55,672 bases of DNA from Planctomycetota bacterium (GCA_016873115.1 VGYB01000009.1:1-55672), one strand, 5' to 3'. Shown: positions 32,528 to 39,938, counted from the first letter of the stretch. The notes: generated from the sequence alone by a model not told the origin. A program made the numbers and translations.

Positions 32528-33554
32528 GGGCGAGCGCTCCGCGCAGCCGGCGCACGGCCTCGGCTGGATCGGGCGCTGCGAGGACCGCACGGCTCACGGC
32601 AATGCCCCGGCACCCGAGTCCGGCGAGTTCACGGGCCTTGGTCTCGTCGATGCCTCCGATGGCCAGATGCGGCGTGCCCGGATGCTCGGCGAGGAAGCGC
32701 ACCAGGTAGCCGGGGCCTGCGATCGGCAGCGCATCCTTGGTATCGGATGGGTACATGCATCCGACGCCGCAGTAGGACGCACCCGCAGCCACCGACTCGG
32801 CGGCCTCGTGCGGATCGTGCGTGCTTGCACCGATGAGCAGCGCCGAACCGGCGATCGCTCGCGCGGCCGCGATTGGCAGGTCGCCTCGGCCCAGATGCAC
32901 GCCGTCGGCATCGCTGGCCAGTGCCACATCGATGCGGTCATTGATGACCAGGCTTGCTGCGGAAGATCGAGTGAGTTCACGAAGCGACTGGGCGCGCGCC
33001 AGGAGTTCGCCTCCCTCAAGGTCCTTCTCACGGAGCTGGAGGCAGTCGGCGCCGCCGTCGAGTGCGGCCTTCGCAGCATCGAGCCAGGGCAGGACGCAGA
33101 TCGACTCGGTCACGAGCACGCAGACCGACCACTGCCGGGGTGCGCTCCCGGCCAGGCGCAGGGCGAGGTCGCGGGCAAGGTCGTAGGTGCGGTAGCGCAC
33201 GCGCTCGATGCGCGTGGCGGCGATCGTGTCATGCAGCTTCAGCGATTCCTCCAGGGAGCGCAGCGCCTCGGTCGCGCGCGAGCCGTTGGCCAGCGCGATG
33301 GCATGCAGCGTCGGCCTGTCATGCTCCGCGGCACCGGTGATGGTCCTGCCCACATCGCCATGCGCATCGCGCGCCGCGAGGAGTCGCGACGGATCCAGGC
33401 TCGCAAGCGCTTGGGCAACCGCATGGCGAGCAGCCTTGAACCCTTCCGAGAGCGCGCGATCACCGACCGAGAACCGGGAGAGGTCCTCGAGCACGCGGAG
33501 CGCCTCGAGGGCCCGATTGCGGTTGGCATCGATGATGCGGAGGGTCGCAGACAC
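32520..33554 (-). CDS. thiE: ThiD2-ThiE fusion: HMP-P kinase plus thiamine-phosphate synthase
   Basis: This protein has two domains in 344 residues. Residues 1 to about 130 carry the conserved LRIIDANRNRALEALRVLEDLSRF and RVRYRTYDLARDL motifs of the ThiD2-type domain, which phosphorylates hydroxymethylpyrimidine phosphate. Residues 140-344 are the ThiE TIM-barrel, with LQLREKDLEGGEL, LVINDRIDVALASDADGVHLG, GASTHDPHEAAESVAAGASYCGVG and AIGGIDETKARELAGLGCRGIAV. It joins the HMP and thiazole branches. The GTG start at 33554 is preferred because the frame beyond it is antisense to atpG. I see no TPP riboswitch. Confidence 0.9.
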   Translation of the reverse strand: MSATLRIIDANRNRALEALRVLEDLSRFSVGDRALSEGFKAARHAVAQALASLDPSRLLAARDAHGDVGRTITGAAEHDRPTLHAIALANGSRATEALRSLEESLKLHDTIAATRIERVRYRTYDLARDLALRLAGSAPRQWSVCVLVTESICVLPWLDAAKAALDGGADCLQLREKDLEGGELLARAQSLRELTRSSAASLVINDRIDVALASDADGVHLGRGDLPIAAARAIAGSALLIGASTHDPHEAAESVAAGASYCGVGCMYPSDTKDALPIAGPGYLVRFLAEHPGTPHLAIGGIDETKARELAGLGCRGIAVSRAVLAAPDPAEAVRRLRGALAHG

Positions 33555-33626
33555 GGTTTCCTGCAGCGTAGGCCGGGGATTCGCGCGCGGCGGCGGCCCG
33601 CCTCGGACGCTACCATTTCCACCCCT

Positions 33627-34490
33627 ATGGCACAGATCCGCGAGATCAAGAAGCGCATGGTCGCCGTCCGCACGATCCAGCGCATCACCAAGACCATGCA
33701 GATGATCGCGACCGCCAAGTTCACGGCGTCGCTGGCCCGGGCCAAGGCCACCCGGCCCTACACCGATCGAATTCGCCAGCTCGTGGGCGAAGTCGCCGCC
33801 ACGGCGGGCGATGTCTCGCACCCGCTCCTGCAGGGTGGTGGTTCGTCGGGCAAGGTGCTGGTGCTCGTCATTGGCAGCGATCGCGGTCTGTGCGGCGCCT
33901 ACAACGGCAATGTGCTGCGCACGGCCATGGTCCGCATCAAGGCGCTGAAGGCCGAAGGCAAGAAGGTGGTCGTCCACACCGCGGGCAAGAAGGCCTTCGC
34001 CTTCTTCAAGTACCAGCAAATGCTGCCCGAGGAGCGTCTGAGCTTCGGTGACCGACCCAAGTTCGAGGACATCCAGGCGCTCGCCGATCGCTACATGGGT
34101 GCGTTCGTCGCGGGCGAGTTCGAGCAGGTCGTGGTCTGCAGCATGCGCTTCGTGAGCAATGCCCGTCAGATCGCCGAGTCGGTGCAGTTGCTCCCGCTCT
34201 CGATGCCGCAAGCGTCGAAGGGTGCAGTGACCGCGTCCTACGAGTTCAGCCCGGGTGCCGCAGAGATCCTTGACGACCTGCTCCCGCGCAGCGTGAAGGT
34301 CAGCCTCTTCCAGGCCTTCAACGACGCCGTGGTCAGCGAGAATGTCATGCGCATGGTGGCGATGAAGGCCGCGACCGACAATGCGTCGGGCCTGGGCCGC
34401 ACGCTCAAGCGCAACTACAACCGCGCACGCCAGGCTCGCATCACGACCGAACTCACCGAGATCGTGTCGGGTGCCGCGGCGCTGGGCTGA
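33627..34490 (+). CDS. atpG: F1F0 ATP synthase gamma subunit
   Basis: This 287-residue central stalk subunit is recognised by REIKKRMVAVRTIQRITKTMQMIATAKF at the N-terminus (shown in part) and by the C-terminal coiled strand MKAATDNASGLGRTL...RQARITTELTEIVSGAAAL. Its length is normal. The surprise is the setting: it stands alone between thiE and a rhodanese gene, whereas atpG is normally between atpA and atpD. A TACCAT element ten bases before the ATG and a strong terminator behind it make it a single-gene unit. Confidence 0.93.
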   Translation: MAQIREIKKRMVAVRTIQRITKTMQMIATAKFTASLARAKATRPYTDRIRQLVGEVAATAGDVSHPLLQGGGSSGKVLVLVIGSDRGLCGAYNGNVLRTAMVRIKALKAEGKKVVVHTAGKKAFAFFKYQQMLPEERLSFGDRPKFEDIQALADRYMGAFVAGEFEQVVVCSMRFVSNARQIAESVQLLPLSMPQASKGAVTASYEFSPGAAEILDDLLPRSVKVSLFQAFNDAVVSENVMRMVAMKAATDNASGLGRTLKRNYNRARQARITTELTEIVSGAAALG

Positions 34491-34514
34491 TCGCGTCTCC
34501 AGTCAAGCAACTTC

Positions 34515-34550
34515 GAGGCCCGTGCCATCCGGCGCGGGCCTCGTTCGTTT
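34515..34550 (+). terminator. intrinsic terminator of atpG
   Basis: An 8-bp perfect outer stem (34515-34522 with 34535-34542), extended inward by a short pairing around catc, is followed by gttcgttt. It lies 25 bases past the atpG stop. Confidence 0.75.
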
Positions 34551-34581
34551 GCGGGCTGCGTGGGCGAGGCAGCGCGCGGAC

Positions 34582-35025
34582 TCAGCCAGGGTCCTTGCCC
34601 GTGACGACTGGCATGCTGGCCTTCGTCCAGCCCTCGAGCCCGCCGCGCAGGGTGTAGACGCTGTCGTAGCCCAGTTCGATGAGCCGCTTGCTCGCGGCGG
34701 GGCCGAGCACATCGTTGGCGTTGGTGCCGTAGACCAGGATCGCGACCGACTTGAACTCGCCGAGTTCGGGAACGGCCACATCGTTCATCGTGGGCATCGG
34801 CATCGATCGCGCACCCTTGATGTGGCCAGCCTCGTACAGCGCCGTGGGGCGGGGATCGATGATCACGACGCGCTTGGACTTGCCCAGAAGCCCCTTCTCC
34901 CGCGTCCCCAAGGCAAGCACCTCGTCGGGGCGGACCAGCGTGAGGTTCTTGTCACTGGTGCTGCGCTCGCACGCTGACAGGGGAAAGGACAGGACGAAAC
35001 AGGCAGCGAGGATTCGAAGGGTCAT
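34582..35025 (-). CDS. rhodanese-like lipoprotein lacking the catalytic Cys
   Basis: This 147-residue protein has a lipoprotein signal: hydrophobic residues 3-15, lipobox LSAC with Cys at 19. It is followed by one rhodanese domain. Structural motifs are present (VVIIDPRPTALYEAGHIKGARSMP and YDSVYTLRGGLEGWTKASMPVV, shown in part). At the active-site loop the usual VVYC-SGNRS reads ILVYGTNANDVLG, with Gly in place of the Cys. Sulfur transfer is therefore unlikely; a binding or structural role is inferred. It is divergent from the DsbD-domain gene over 18 bases. Confidence 0.85.
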   Translation of the reverse strand: MTLRILAACFVLSFPLSACERSTSDKNLTLVRPDEVLALGTREKGLLGKSKRVVIIDPRPTALYEAGHIKGARSMPMPTMNDVAVPELGEFKSVAILVYGTNANDVLGPAASKRLIELGYDSVYTLRGGLEGWTKASMPVVTGKDPG

Positions 35026-35030
35026 GCGGA

Positions 35031-35037
35031 TAGTGTA
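35031..35037. promoter_or_regulatory. overlapping divergent -10 elements
   Basis: Plus strand TAGTGT (35031-35036) lies seven bases before the ATG at 35044. Minus strand TACACT (35032-35037) lies six bases before the ATG at 35025. Five base pairs are shared. Both transcripts would be leaderless. Confidence 0.6.
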
Positions 35038-35043
35038 TGGAGC

Positions 35044-35892
35044 ATGTCGAGCAAGCTCCTGATGTGTCTGGCGTTCGTGGCCGCCGTGCTCGCGCACGGC
35101 GACGCTCCGCTTGCCGCGTCCGAGTCTCGTCCGCAATCGGTGTCCGGGGCGGAGGCCCCGCCGTCACGGCCGGCCAAGCAGCATGTCGAGGTCGCGTTGG
35201 CCCCGGTCATCCTGCGGACACCGGACGGACGGCGCTTCCTCGATGTGCAGTTCGCGATCGAGGCCGGATGGCACATGTACTGGCGCAATCCCGGAGACAG
35301 CGGCCAGCCGCCGCGCCTGGACTGGACACTTCCGGTTGGGTGGTCCGCGGGCGAGCCGATGTATCCCGTTCCCAATCACCTTCCGGACGATGAAGACACC
35401 CTGGCGTTCGAGCGTTCGCTTCGGCTTCTGGTTCCGGTGACCGCGCCCAAGTCGTGGTCTGGTGATGCGGTGATGGTGCGCTTGAACGCGCAGTGGATGA
35501 CCTGCAAGGAATTCTGCGTGGTCGAGCGTCAATCGGTCCAAGCCGAATTGGTCGAGCGGGAGGGATCGATGCCCGAGGGCTATCCCGAACCTGCACCGCC
35601 CGAGGTGTCGGCCAGGCTCCAAGGGGAGGGCGAAGACCGGGTGCTCGTCATCGACGCCTCGGCGCTCGGCGGCACGGTCCGGTGGTTCCCCGACACCCGC
35701 CCGGGGGTGCGCTTTCCCAGCGAGCGCATGCTGCCGATGCCGGGCGGGAGGATCGAGATTCCCGTCCGGATCCGCGTCGTGGATGCGCCAGACCGGCGTC
35801 CCATGGTCCGGGGGATGGTCGTGATCGATGCCGGCAGTGGGGTCCGGGCCCTTGACATCGCTGTCCCCGGGTCTGCCCCGGCGGCAAAGTGA
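35044..35892 (+). CDS. exported stand-alone DsbD N-terminal-type domain protein
   Basis: This 282-residue exported protein has a signal peptide at 1-25 or so (LLMCLAFVAAVLAHGDAPLAAS). The remainder resembles the periplasmic alpha domain of the thiol:disulfide interchange protein DsbD: WHMYWRNPGDSGQPPRLDW, GWSAGEPMYPVPNHL, and a redox pair in WMTCKEFCVVE (CxxxC). The membrane and thioredoxin domains of DsbD are absent and no such gene is adjacent. It probably passes electrons to envelope partners, perhaps the CPVC redoxin encoded 89 bases downstream. Confidence 0.82.
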   Translation: MSSKLLMCLAFVAAVLAHGDAPLAASESRPQSVSGAEAPPSRPAKQHVEVALAPVILRTPDGRRFLDVQFAIEAGWHMYWRNPGDSGQPPRLDWTLPVGWSAGEPMYPVPNHLPDDEDTLAFERSLRLLVPVTAPKSWSGDAVMVRLNAQWMTCKEFCVVERQSVQAELVEREGSMPEGYPEPAPPEVSARLQGEGEDRVLVIDASALGGTVRWFPDTRPGVRFPSERMLPMPGGRIEIPVRIRVVDAPDRRPMVRGMVVIDAGSGVRALDIAVPGSAPAAK

Positions 35893-35981
35893 GCACGGGG
35901 GCATCACCAGGCCCCCACGGCATGGCTAGAGTTCCCCTCAACAGTTCAACCACCGCAGGCTCCAACCAGAAGGAACACCCC

Positions 35982-36599
35982 ATGAAGCATCTCGCCCTGA
36001 TCGCCTCCCTCACCCTCGGTGCCGGCCTTGCGCTGTCGCCGATCATCGCTCCCGCCGCGTTCGCTGTCGAAGCCCGCAAGGCTGCCACCAAGGTTGGCGA
36101 GGCTGCTCCCGACTTCACCCTGAAGGGCGCCGACGGCAAGGAGTACAAGCTCGCTGACTACAAGGGCAAGGTCGTGGTGCTCGAGTGGATCAATCCCGGC
36201 TGCCCGGTCTGTCGCAAAGTGTGCGAGGAGGGCAAGGTCGGCTCGATGATGAAGAGCTGCAAGGAGATGGATGCCGACGTGGTGTTCCTCTTCATCAACA
36301 GCACGGCCGCGACCGCGAACGATCCCAAGTCGAGCGCGGACTACCTCGCCAAGAACAAGATCGAGGCCCCCGCGCTGATCGACGGCGACGGCAAGGTCGG
36401 TCACGCCTACGGTGCGAAGACCACGCCGCACTGCTTCGTCATCGCCAAGGATGGCAAACTCGCCTATGACGGCGCGATCGACAACGAGGGCTCGAAGAAC
36501 TACGTCGTCGAGGCCGTGAAGGCGCTCAAGGAAGGCAAGGCCCCCGAGCCCTCGACCACCAAGCCCTACGGCTGCGGCGTGAAGTACGCCCGCAAGTGA
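35982..36599 (+). CDS. exported thioredoxin-fold redoxin/peroxiredoxin with CPVC
   Basis: This 205-residue protein has a signal peptide (residues 1 to about 28, ending in an APAAFA-type site). An AhpC/TSA-like fold follows: VGEAAPDFTLKGADGKEYKLAD, then VVVLEWINPGCPVCRKVCEEG, then LIDGDGKVGHAYGAKTTPHCFVIAKDGK. CPVC sits where the peroxidatic or CxxC pair belongs, and further Cys follow (KVC, SCK, PHC, YGC). AAGGA precedes the ATG, and TAGAGT at 35927-35932 could be its -10. It may be a thiol peroxidase or a ResA-like reductant carrier; sequence alone does not decide. Confidence 0.85.
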   Translation: MKHLALIASLTLGAGLALSPIIAPAAFAVEARKAATKVGEAAPDFTLKGADGKEYKLADYKGKVVVLEWINPGCPVCRKVCEEGKVGSMMKSCKEMDADVVFLFINSTAATANDPKSSADYLAKNKIEAPALIDGDGKVGHAYGAKTTPHCFVIAKDGKLAYDGAIDNEGSKNYVVEAVKALKEGKAPEPSTTKPYGCGVKYARK

Positions 36600-36667
36600 T
36601 CGCGCCTGGTGTGCGCCCACGGACCGACCGGGGCGCGGCAGCCAGTCGACCAAGCATGGAATGCAAG

Positions 36668-36695
36668 GCGGGGTGCGCCGAGTGGCGCACCCCGC
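36668..36695. terminator. bidirectional hairpin between the redoxin and dnaN genes
   Basis: A perfect 12-bp stem (36668-36679 with 36684-36695, loop gagt) lies between convergent genes ending at 36599 and 36763. The U-tracts are short. Confidence 0.65.
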
Positions 36696-36762
36696 TGTCA
36701 TTCGTGGCATGATGGGTCAGCACCCTGACGGGGCTGGCCACGGTTGCTGCGCGGATGGGAGG

Positions 36763-37869
36763 TCAGCCCACATTGACCGGCATGACCACATACACGAAGT
36801 CCTGCCCGAGTCGGACCACGCCGGGCTTGTTGGGGCTCTTGAGCTCGACGATGACCTCGGGAACATCGGCGATCTTCAGCACATCCGTGATGAAGACGGG
36901 GTTGAAGCCGATCTCGATCGGATCGCCCTCGTACTTGGCGATCGGCAGATCGATGTCCGCCTCGCCCATCTCGGGAACGCGGCTCGACAGGCGGAGCATG
37001 CCGGGCCCGAAGGCCAGGCGCACGCCCTTGCTTTCCTCGCTCGTGAGCAGCGCGGCCCGGCGGATGGCGGCGGCGAACTCGCCCGTATCGAAGGTCGCGC
37101 GCTTGTCGTGGTCCTTGGGGATCACATCCTCGAACGGGGGGAACGTGCCTTCGACGAGGCTGGAGACCAGCGTGGCAGTCTCGCCCACCTGGATCGAGAG
37201 TCGATTGCGGTCACGGCTCACGGTGACGGAAGCGTCGGGATCATCAAGCAGGCGGTTCAGGACCGACAGGCTCTTGGCCGGGACGATGCAGGTCGAATCG
37301 CCATCGGCGGGCGCGCTGCAATCGCCCTTAGCGACCGCAAGCCGGCGACCATCCGTGGCGACCATGCGCAACTTGCGGCCCTTGCGCTCGAGCAGCGTGC
37401 CGGCGATCGCATAGCGCGAGTTGTCGACGCTCGTGGCGAAGGCCGTGCGATGGATGAGCCGGCGCAGCGTGCCGGCGGCCACCTCGAACTCGGTGCCGGC
37501 ATCCTTGGCATCGCGCACACCCGGGAACTCTCTGGGCTCGTAGCCGAAGACCCTGAAGGTCGCATGCTCCCCCTTGATCGTGGTCACGTTGCGCTCGGTC
37601 GAGATCGAGAGCGTGCTGTCATCGCATGCACGGGTGATCTGGGTGAGCTTGTCGGCAGGCAAGAGCGCCTCGCCGGGTTGATCCACCTGCACGCTCGACA
37701 CGTGGATGGTCAGGCCGAGCTCGCCATCGGTCGCCTGGATCGACAGCACGCCATCGGCGGCGGTGAGCTTCAGGCAGAGCATGACGGGCGCGGGGCTGCG
37801 GTTCGGCACGACGCTGGCGGCCATGGCCAGGGCATCGAGCAGGGCGGCGCGGTCGCAGACGATCTTCAT
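36763..37869 (-). CDS. dnaN: DNA polymerase III beta sliding clamp
   Basis: This 368-residue clamp with three repeated domains begins MKIVCDRAALLDALAMAASVV. It shows TRACDDSTLSISTE, LRMVATDGRRLAVAKGD (domain 2) and a C-terminal GQDFVYVVMPVNVG, a variant of the usual Y-MPMRL end. GAGGAAGA precedes the ATG. The usual neighbours dnaA, recF and gyrB are absent, so the gene is detached from any origin region here. TACACT about 60 bases upstream could be its -10. Confidence 0.93.
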   Translation of the reverse strand: MKIVCDRAALLDALAMAASVVPNRSPAPVMLCLKLTAADGVLSIQATDGELGLTIHVSSVQVDQPGEALLPADKLTQITRACDDSTLSISTERNVTTIKGEHATFRVFGYEPREFPGVRDAKDAGTEFEVAAGTLRRLIHRTAFATSVDNSRYAIAGTLLERKGRKLRMVATDGRRLAVAKGDCSAPADGDSTCIVPAKSLSVLNRLLDDPDASVTVSRDRNRLSIQVGETATLVSSLVEGTFPPFEDVIPKDHDKRATFDTGEFAAAIRRAALLTSEESKGVRLAFGPGMLRLSSRVPEMGEADIDLPIAKYEGDPIEIGFNPVFITDVLKIADVPEVIVELKSPNKPGVVRLGQDFVYVVMPVNVG

Positions 37870-37988
37870 GGTCTTCCTCGCTGGATCGGTGGATCGATCA
37901 TGCCGGGCAGCCCCCGGCGGGTCATAGTGTAACGATGGCCCGGTGACACGACCTGTGGTGCGGACGCGGAATCGGCGCTCTGGCGGCC

Positions 37989-37994
37989 TAGACT
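37989..37994 (+). promoter_or_regulatory. -10 element, leaderless start of the zinc-ribbon membrane gene
   Basis: TAGACT is followed by six bases (ccccgc) and the ATG at 38001. There is no Shine-Dalgarno, consistent with leaderless translation. Confidence 0.55.
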
Positions 37995-38000
37995 CCCCGC

Positions 38001-38372
38001 ATGCTGCTGAGACTGCTCCGCCAACTCAATCGTGCCTACGGCTACGCCGTCTTCGCGATCTACCTGGCGGCCTTTGGCATCGCCTTCCTGTTCGTCTTCA
38101 TCTTCCCGCCGGCCACGCTGGCGATGCTCTTCATCTCGATCTTCGGGCTGCTCTTCTTCAACGCGCTTGGATTCGTGCTCCGGACCATCGAACGACGATG
38201 GAACCGAGCGCGACTGGCCAAGGGGATCTGCCCTGTGTGCGGGGCAGCCGCGCTCTCGAGCGTGATCGGCCATGCCGGCGAGACACGGTGCGGTATGTGT
38301 GACGCGTGCCACGACGCACAGGGCGCGTGGATCGGATCCGTGGCCCAGGAGTCCGAGCCGGTGCAGGCGTGA
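38001..38372 (+). CDS. small membrane protein with C-terminal zinc ribbon
   Basis: This 123-residue protein has two closely spaced hydrophobic helices (about 14-36 and 38-60), then a basic loop. A four-Cys ribbon follows: CPVC at about residue 77 and CGMCDAC near 98. Metal binding is inferred from the CxxC spacing. Function is unknown. It ends directly against the convergent rpiB stop, with no spacer. Confidence 0.7.
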   Translation: MLLRLLRQLNRAYGYAVFAIYLAAFGIAFLFVFIFPPATLAMLFISIFGLLFFNALGFVLRTIERRWNRARLAKGICPVCGAAALSSVIGHAGETRCGMCDACHDAQGAWIGSVAQESEPVQA

Positions 38373-38828
38373 TCAGGCCGAGGGCGTCTCGCCGTGTTCG
38401 ATGCGGGTGATCTTGGCCAGGCGGCGCTCATGGCGGCCGCCCTCGAAGGAGGTGGACATCCAGACATCGAGGATGCGTTTGGCCAGGATCGGCCCGATCA
38501 GGTCTGCTGAGAGGCAGAGCACATTGGCATTGTTGTGGCTGCGGGAGAGTTGCGCAGCAAGCTCATCACTGGCGAGGGCGGCACGGATCCCATCGACCTT
38601 GTTGGCGGCGATGCACATGCCGATCCCGGTGCCGCACACCAGGATGCCGCGGTCGGACTCGCCGTGTGCGACGGAGTTCGAGACCAGCCATGCGATGTCC
38701 GGGTAGTCGCACGGTGCACCGCTGCACTCGCCGAGCACCACGGGGTCATGCCCCGCGCCGCGCAGCTGTGCGATGAAGGACTGGACGAGCGAGACACCGC
38801 GATGGTCCGAGCCGAGCGAGATCCTCAT
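38373..38828 (-). CDS. rpiB: ribose-5-phosphate isomerase B
   Basis: This 151-residue enzyme interconverts ribose 5-phosphate and ribulose 5-phosphate. The family pattern is clear: ISLGSDHRGVSLVQSF, GILVCGTGIGMCIAANKV (catalytic Cys) and SRSHNNANVLCLSAD. It overlaps the upstream phosphatase gene by four bases (ATGA), the same pairing found in Bacillus (ywlE-ywlF). Some members act on other sugars such as allose phosphate. Confidence 0.92.
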   Translation of the reverse strand: MRISLGSDHRGVSLVQSFIAQLRGAGHDPVVLGECSGAPCDYPDIAWLVSNSVAHGESDRGILVCGTGIGMCIAANKVDGIRAALASDELAAQLSRSHNNANVLCLSADLIGPILAKRILDVWMSTSFEGGRHERRLAKITRIEHGETPSA

Positions 38829-39280
38829 GACGGGAGCATGGCAGAGATCCGGCTGGGGATCAACTCGGCAAAATGGCGCGCAAGGCCGTCGTAGGCCTCC
38901 TGGCCCGTGCCGATCGGGTCGGCCACATCGCCAGCCGGGTCGAGCAGCTGGATCCGGTCCTTGAGCGTGGGGCGGTCGGCCACCAAGCGACGCGCTGCAT
39001 CGACATGACTGCGGGTCATGCAGAGGATCAGGTCGGCCTTCTCGATCATTTCGCGGCTCAGGGTCTTGCTTCGCCCAGCATGATCGATACCCATGGCTCG
39101 CAGGGCCCGGAGGGCTCCGGGGCTCGGCGGCTGCCCGTCCCAGGCTCCCACCCCCGCGCTCCCGACGAACAGGGCCGACCCGCTCGGAAGGCGCCCCTGT
39201 TCCGCGGCATGGCGCGCAATGGCCTCGGCCATCGGCGAACGGCAGGTGTTGCCGGTGCACACGAACAGGATCGTCTTCAC
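38825..39280 (-). CDS. low-molecular-weight phosphatase, YwlE-like (protein-arginine phosphatase type)
   Basis: This 151-residue LMW-PTP-fold enzyme has the P-loop VCTGNTCRSPMAEA near the N-terminus and a DP pair (LLDPAGDVADPIG) for the general acid. Thr in the P-loop (CTGNTCRS rather than CLGNICRS) is the feature associated with phosphoarginine-specific YwlE. Adjacency to rpiB, as in Bacillus, supports this. No McsB-like kinase gene is in the window. The GTG start at 39280 is fixed by homology and sits seven bases after a TACATT element. Confidence 0.82.
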   Translation of the reverse strand: MKTILFVCTGNTCRSPMAEAIARHAAEQGRLPSGSALFVGSAGVGAWDGQPPSPGALRALRAMGIDHAGRSKTLSREMIEKADLILCMTRSHVDAARRLVADRPTLKDRIQLLDPAGDVADPIGTGQEAYDGLARHFAELIPSRISAMLPS

Positions 39281-39287
39281 ACGGATG

Positions 39288-39293
39288 AATGTA
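39288..39293 (-). promoter_or_regulatory. -10 element, leaderless GTG start of the phosphatase gene
   Basis: TACATT on the minus strand, then seven bases, then the GTG at 39280. Confidence 0.45.
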
Positions 39294-39324
39294 GTGCCGC
39301 GTCGACGGCGTTGCAGCCGGCCCC

Positions 39325-39330
39325 TAGACT
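39325..39330 (+). promoter_or_regulatory. -10 element of the 39357 gene
   Basis: TAGACT lies 26 bases before the GTG at 39357. It gives a leader of about 20 nt that carries AAGGGA, an example of a leadered gene using the same hexamer. Confidence 0.45.
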
Positions 39331-39356
39331 GCACCGGCCCAGAAGGGAACCACCGA

Positions 39357-39938
39357 GTGGACTTCGTCGAATTCGACCTGGCTTGGAGACAGCTCGCACC
39401 CCGTGGCGTCATCGAGGCTGCGGATGGCCCGGCTGCCTTCCGTGTGGCGCTCGAGGAAGGTGCACCAGTCATCGACATCGCGGCCAAGGATCATCCGCGG
39501 GCTGCAAGCCTTCCCGCCGACATCACGCGCATGTCGCGTGCGCGTATGGCTGAGTTCGTCGAGGCGATCGCGCACAAGTTGCACTTGCAGGAGGTACTCG
39601 TCTTCCCGGTGGGCAAGTGGAAGCAGGTCTTCGATGCCGTCAGCGAACCGATGGCCAGGCACGAGCAGTGGGCCGCCGTCGACAGCAGCGCGAGCGTTGA
39701 GTTGAATCGGCGCGATCCGATCGTCTTCGAGCAGGGTGACCATCATGTGCTCCGCGCGCTCGTGCAGTGCGTGCTGGAGTCAGGATCGGAGCCGGCCCAT
39801 GGCATCGGCATCGCCACCACGGGCACATCCCTGGTGATGGAAGTGCTGCCTCCGGGCGAACTCACGATCTACTGCGGCACGCCTGCGCTGGCGCAGCAGG
39901 TGCTTGACCTGATGAGCCACCTGAAGCCCGATGCCTGA
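39357..39938 (+). CDS. conserved-looking protein of unknown function
   Basis: This 193-residue soluble protein has no signal peptide or membrane helix. It starts at GTG with AAGGGA nine bases upstream. The sequence alternates strands and helices (VDFVEFDLAWRQLAPRG, IDIAAKDHPRAASLPADI, GIGIATTGTSLVMEVLPPGEL). It has a polar HxD/DxxE content but no known catalytic signature. I do not recognise a family. The base composition and codon use match the neighbours. Confidence 0.75.
   Translation: MDFVEFDLAWRQLAPRGVIEAADGPAAFRVALEEGAPVIDIAAKDHPRAASLPADITRMSRARMAEFVEAIAHKLHLQEVLVFPVGKWKQVFDAVSEPMARHEQWAAVDSSASVELNRRDPIVFEQGDHHVLRALVQCVLESGSEPAHGIGIATTGTSLVMEVLPPGELTIYCGTPALAQQVLDLMSHLKPDA

Noticed and set aside
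32343-33626. Possible long N-terminal fusion to atpG
   Set aside because: The upstream part is antisense to thiE and the MBL gene; atpG homology begins exactly at the ATG at 33627.
33555-34211. N-terminal extension of the ThiD2-ThiE protein
   Set aside because: This stretch is the complement of atpG and unrelated to any thiamine domain; GTG at 33554 gives the expected domain start.
35044-35892. Complete DsbD
   Set aside because: The frame ends after the alpha-type domain; no membrane helices or thioredoxin domain follow.
36600-38000. Replication origin beside dnaN
   Set aside because: There is no dnaA, recF or gyrB nearby, no AT-rich unwinding region and no visible cluster of DnaA-type boxes; the spacers are short and GC-rich.
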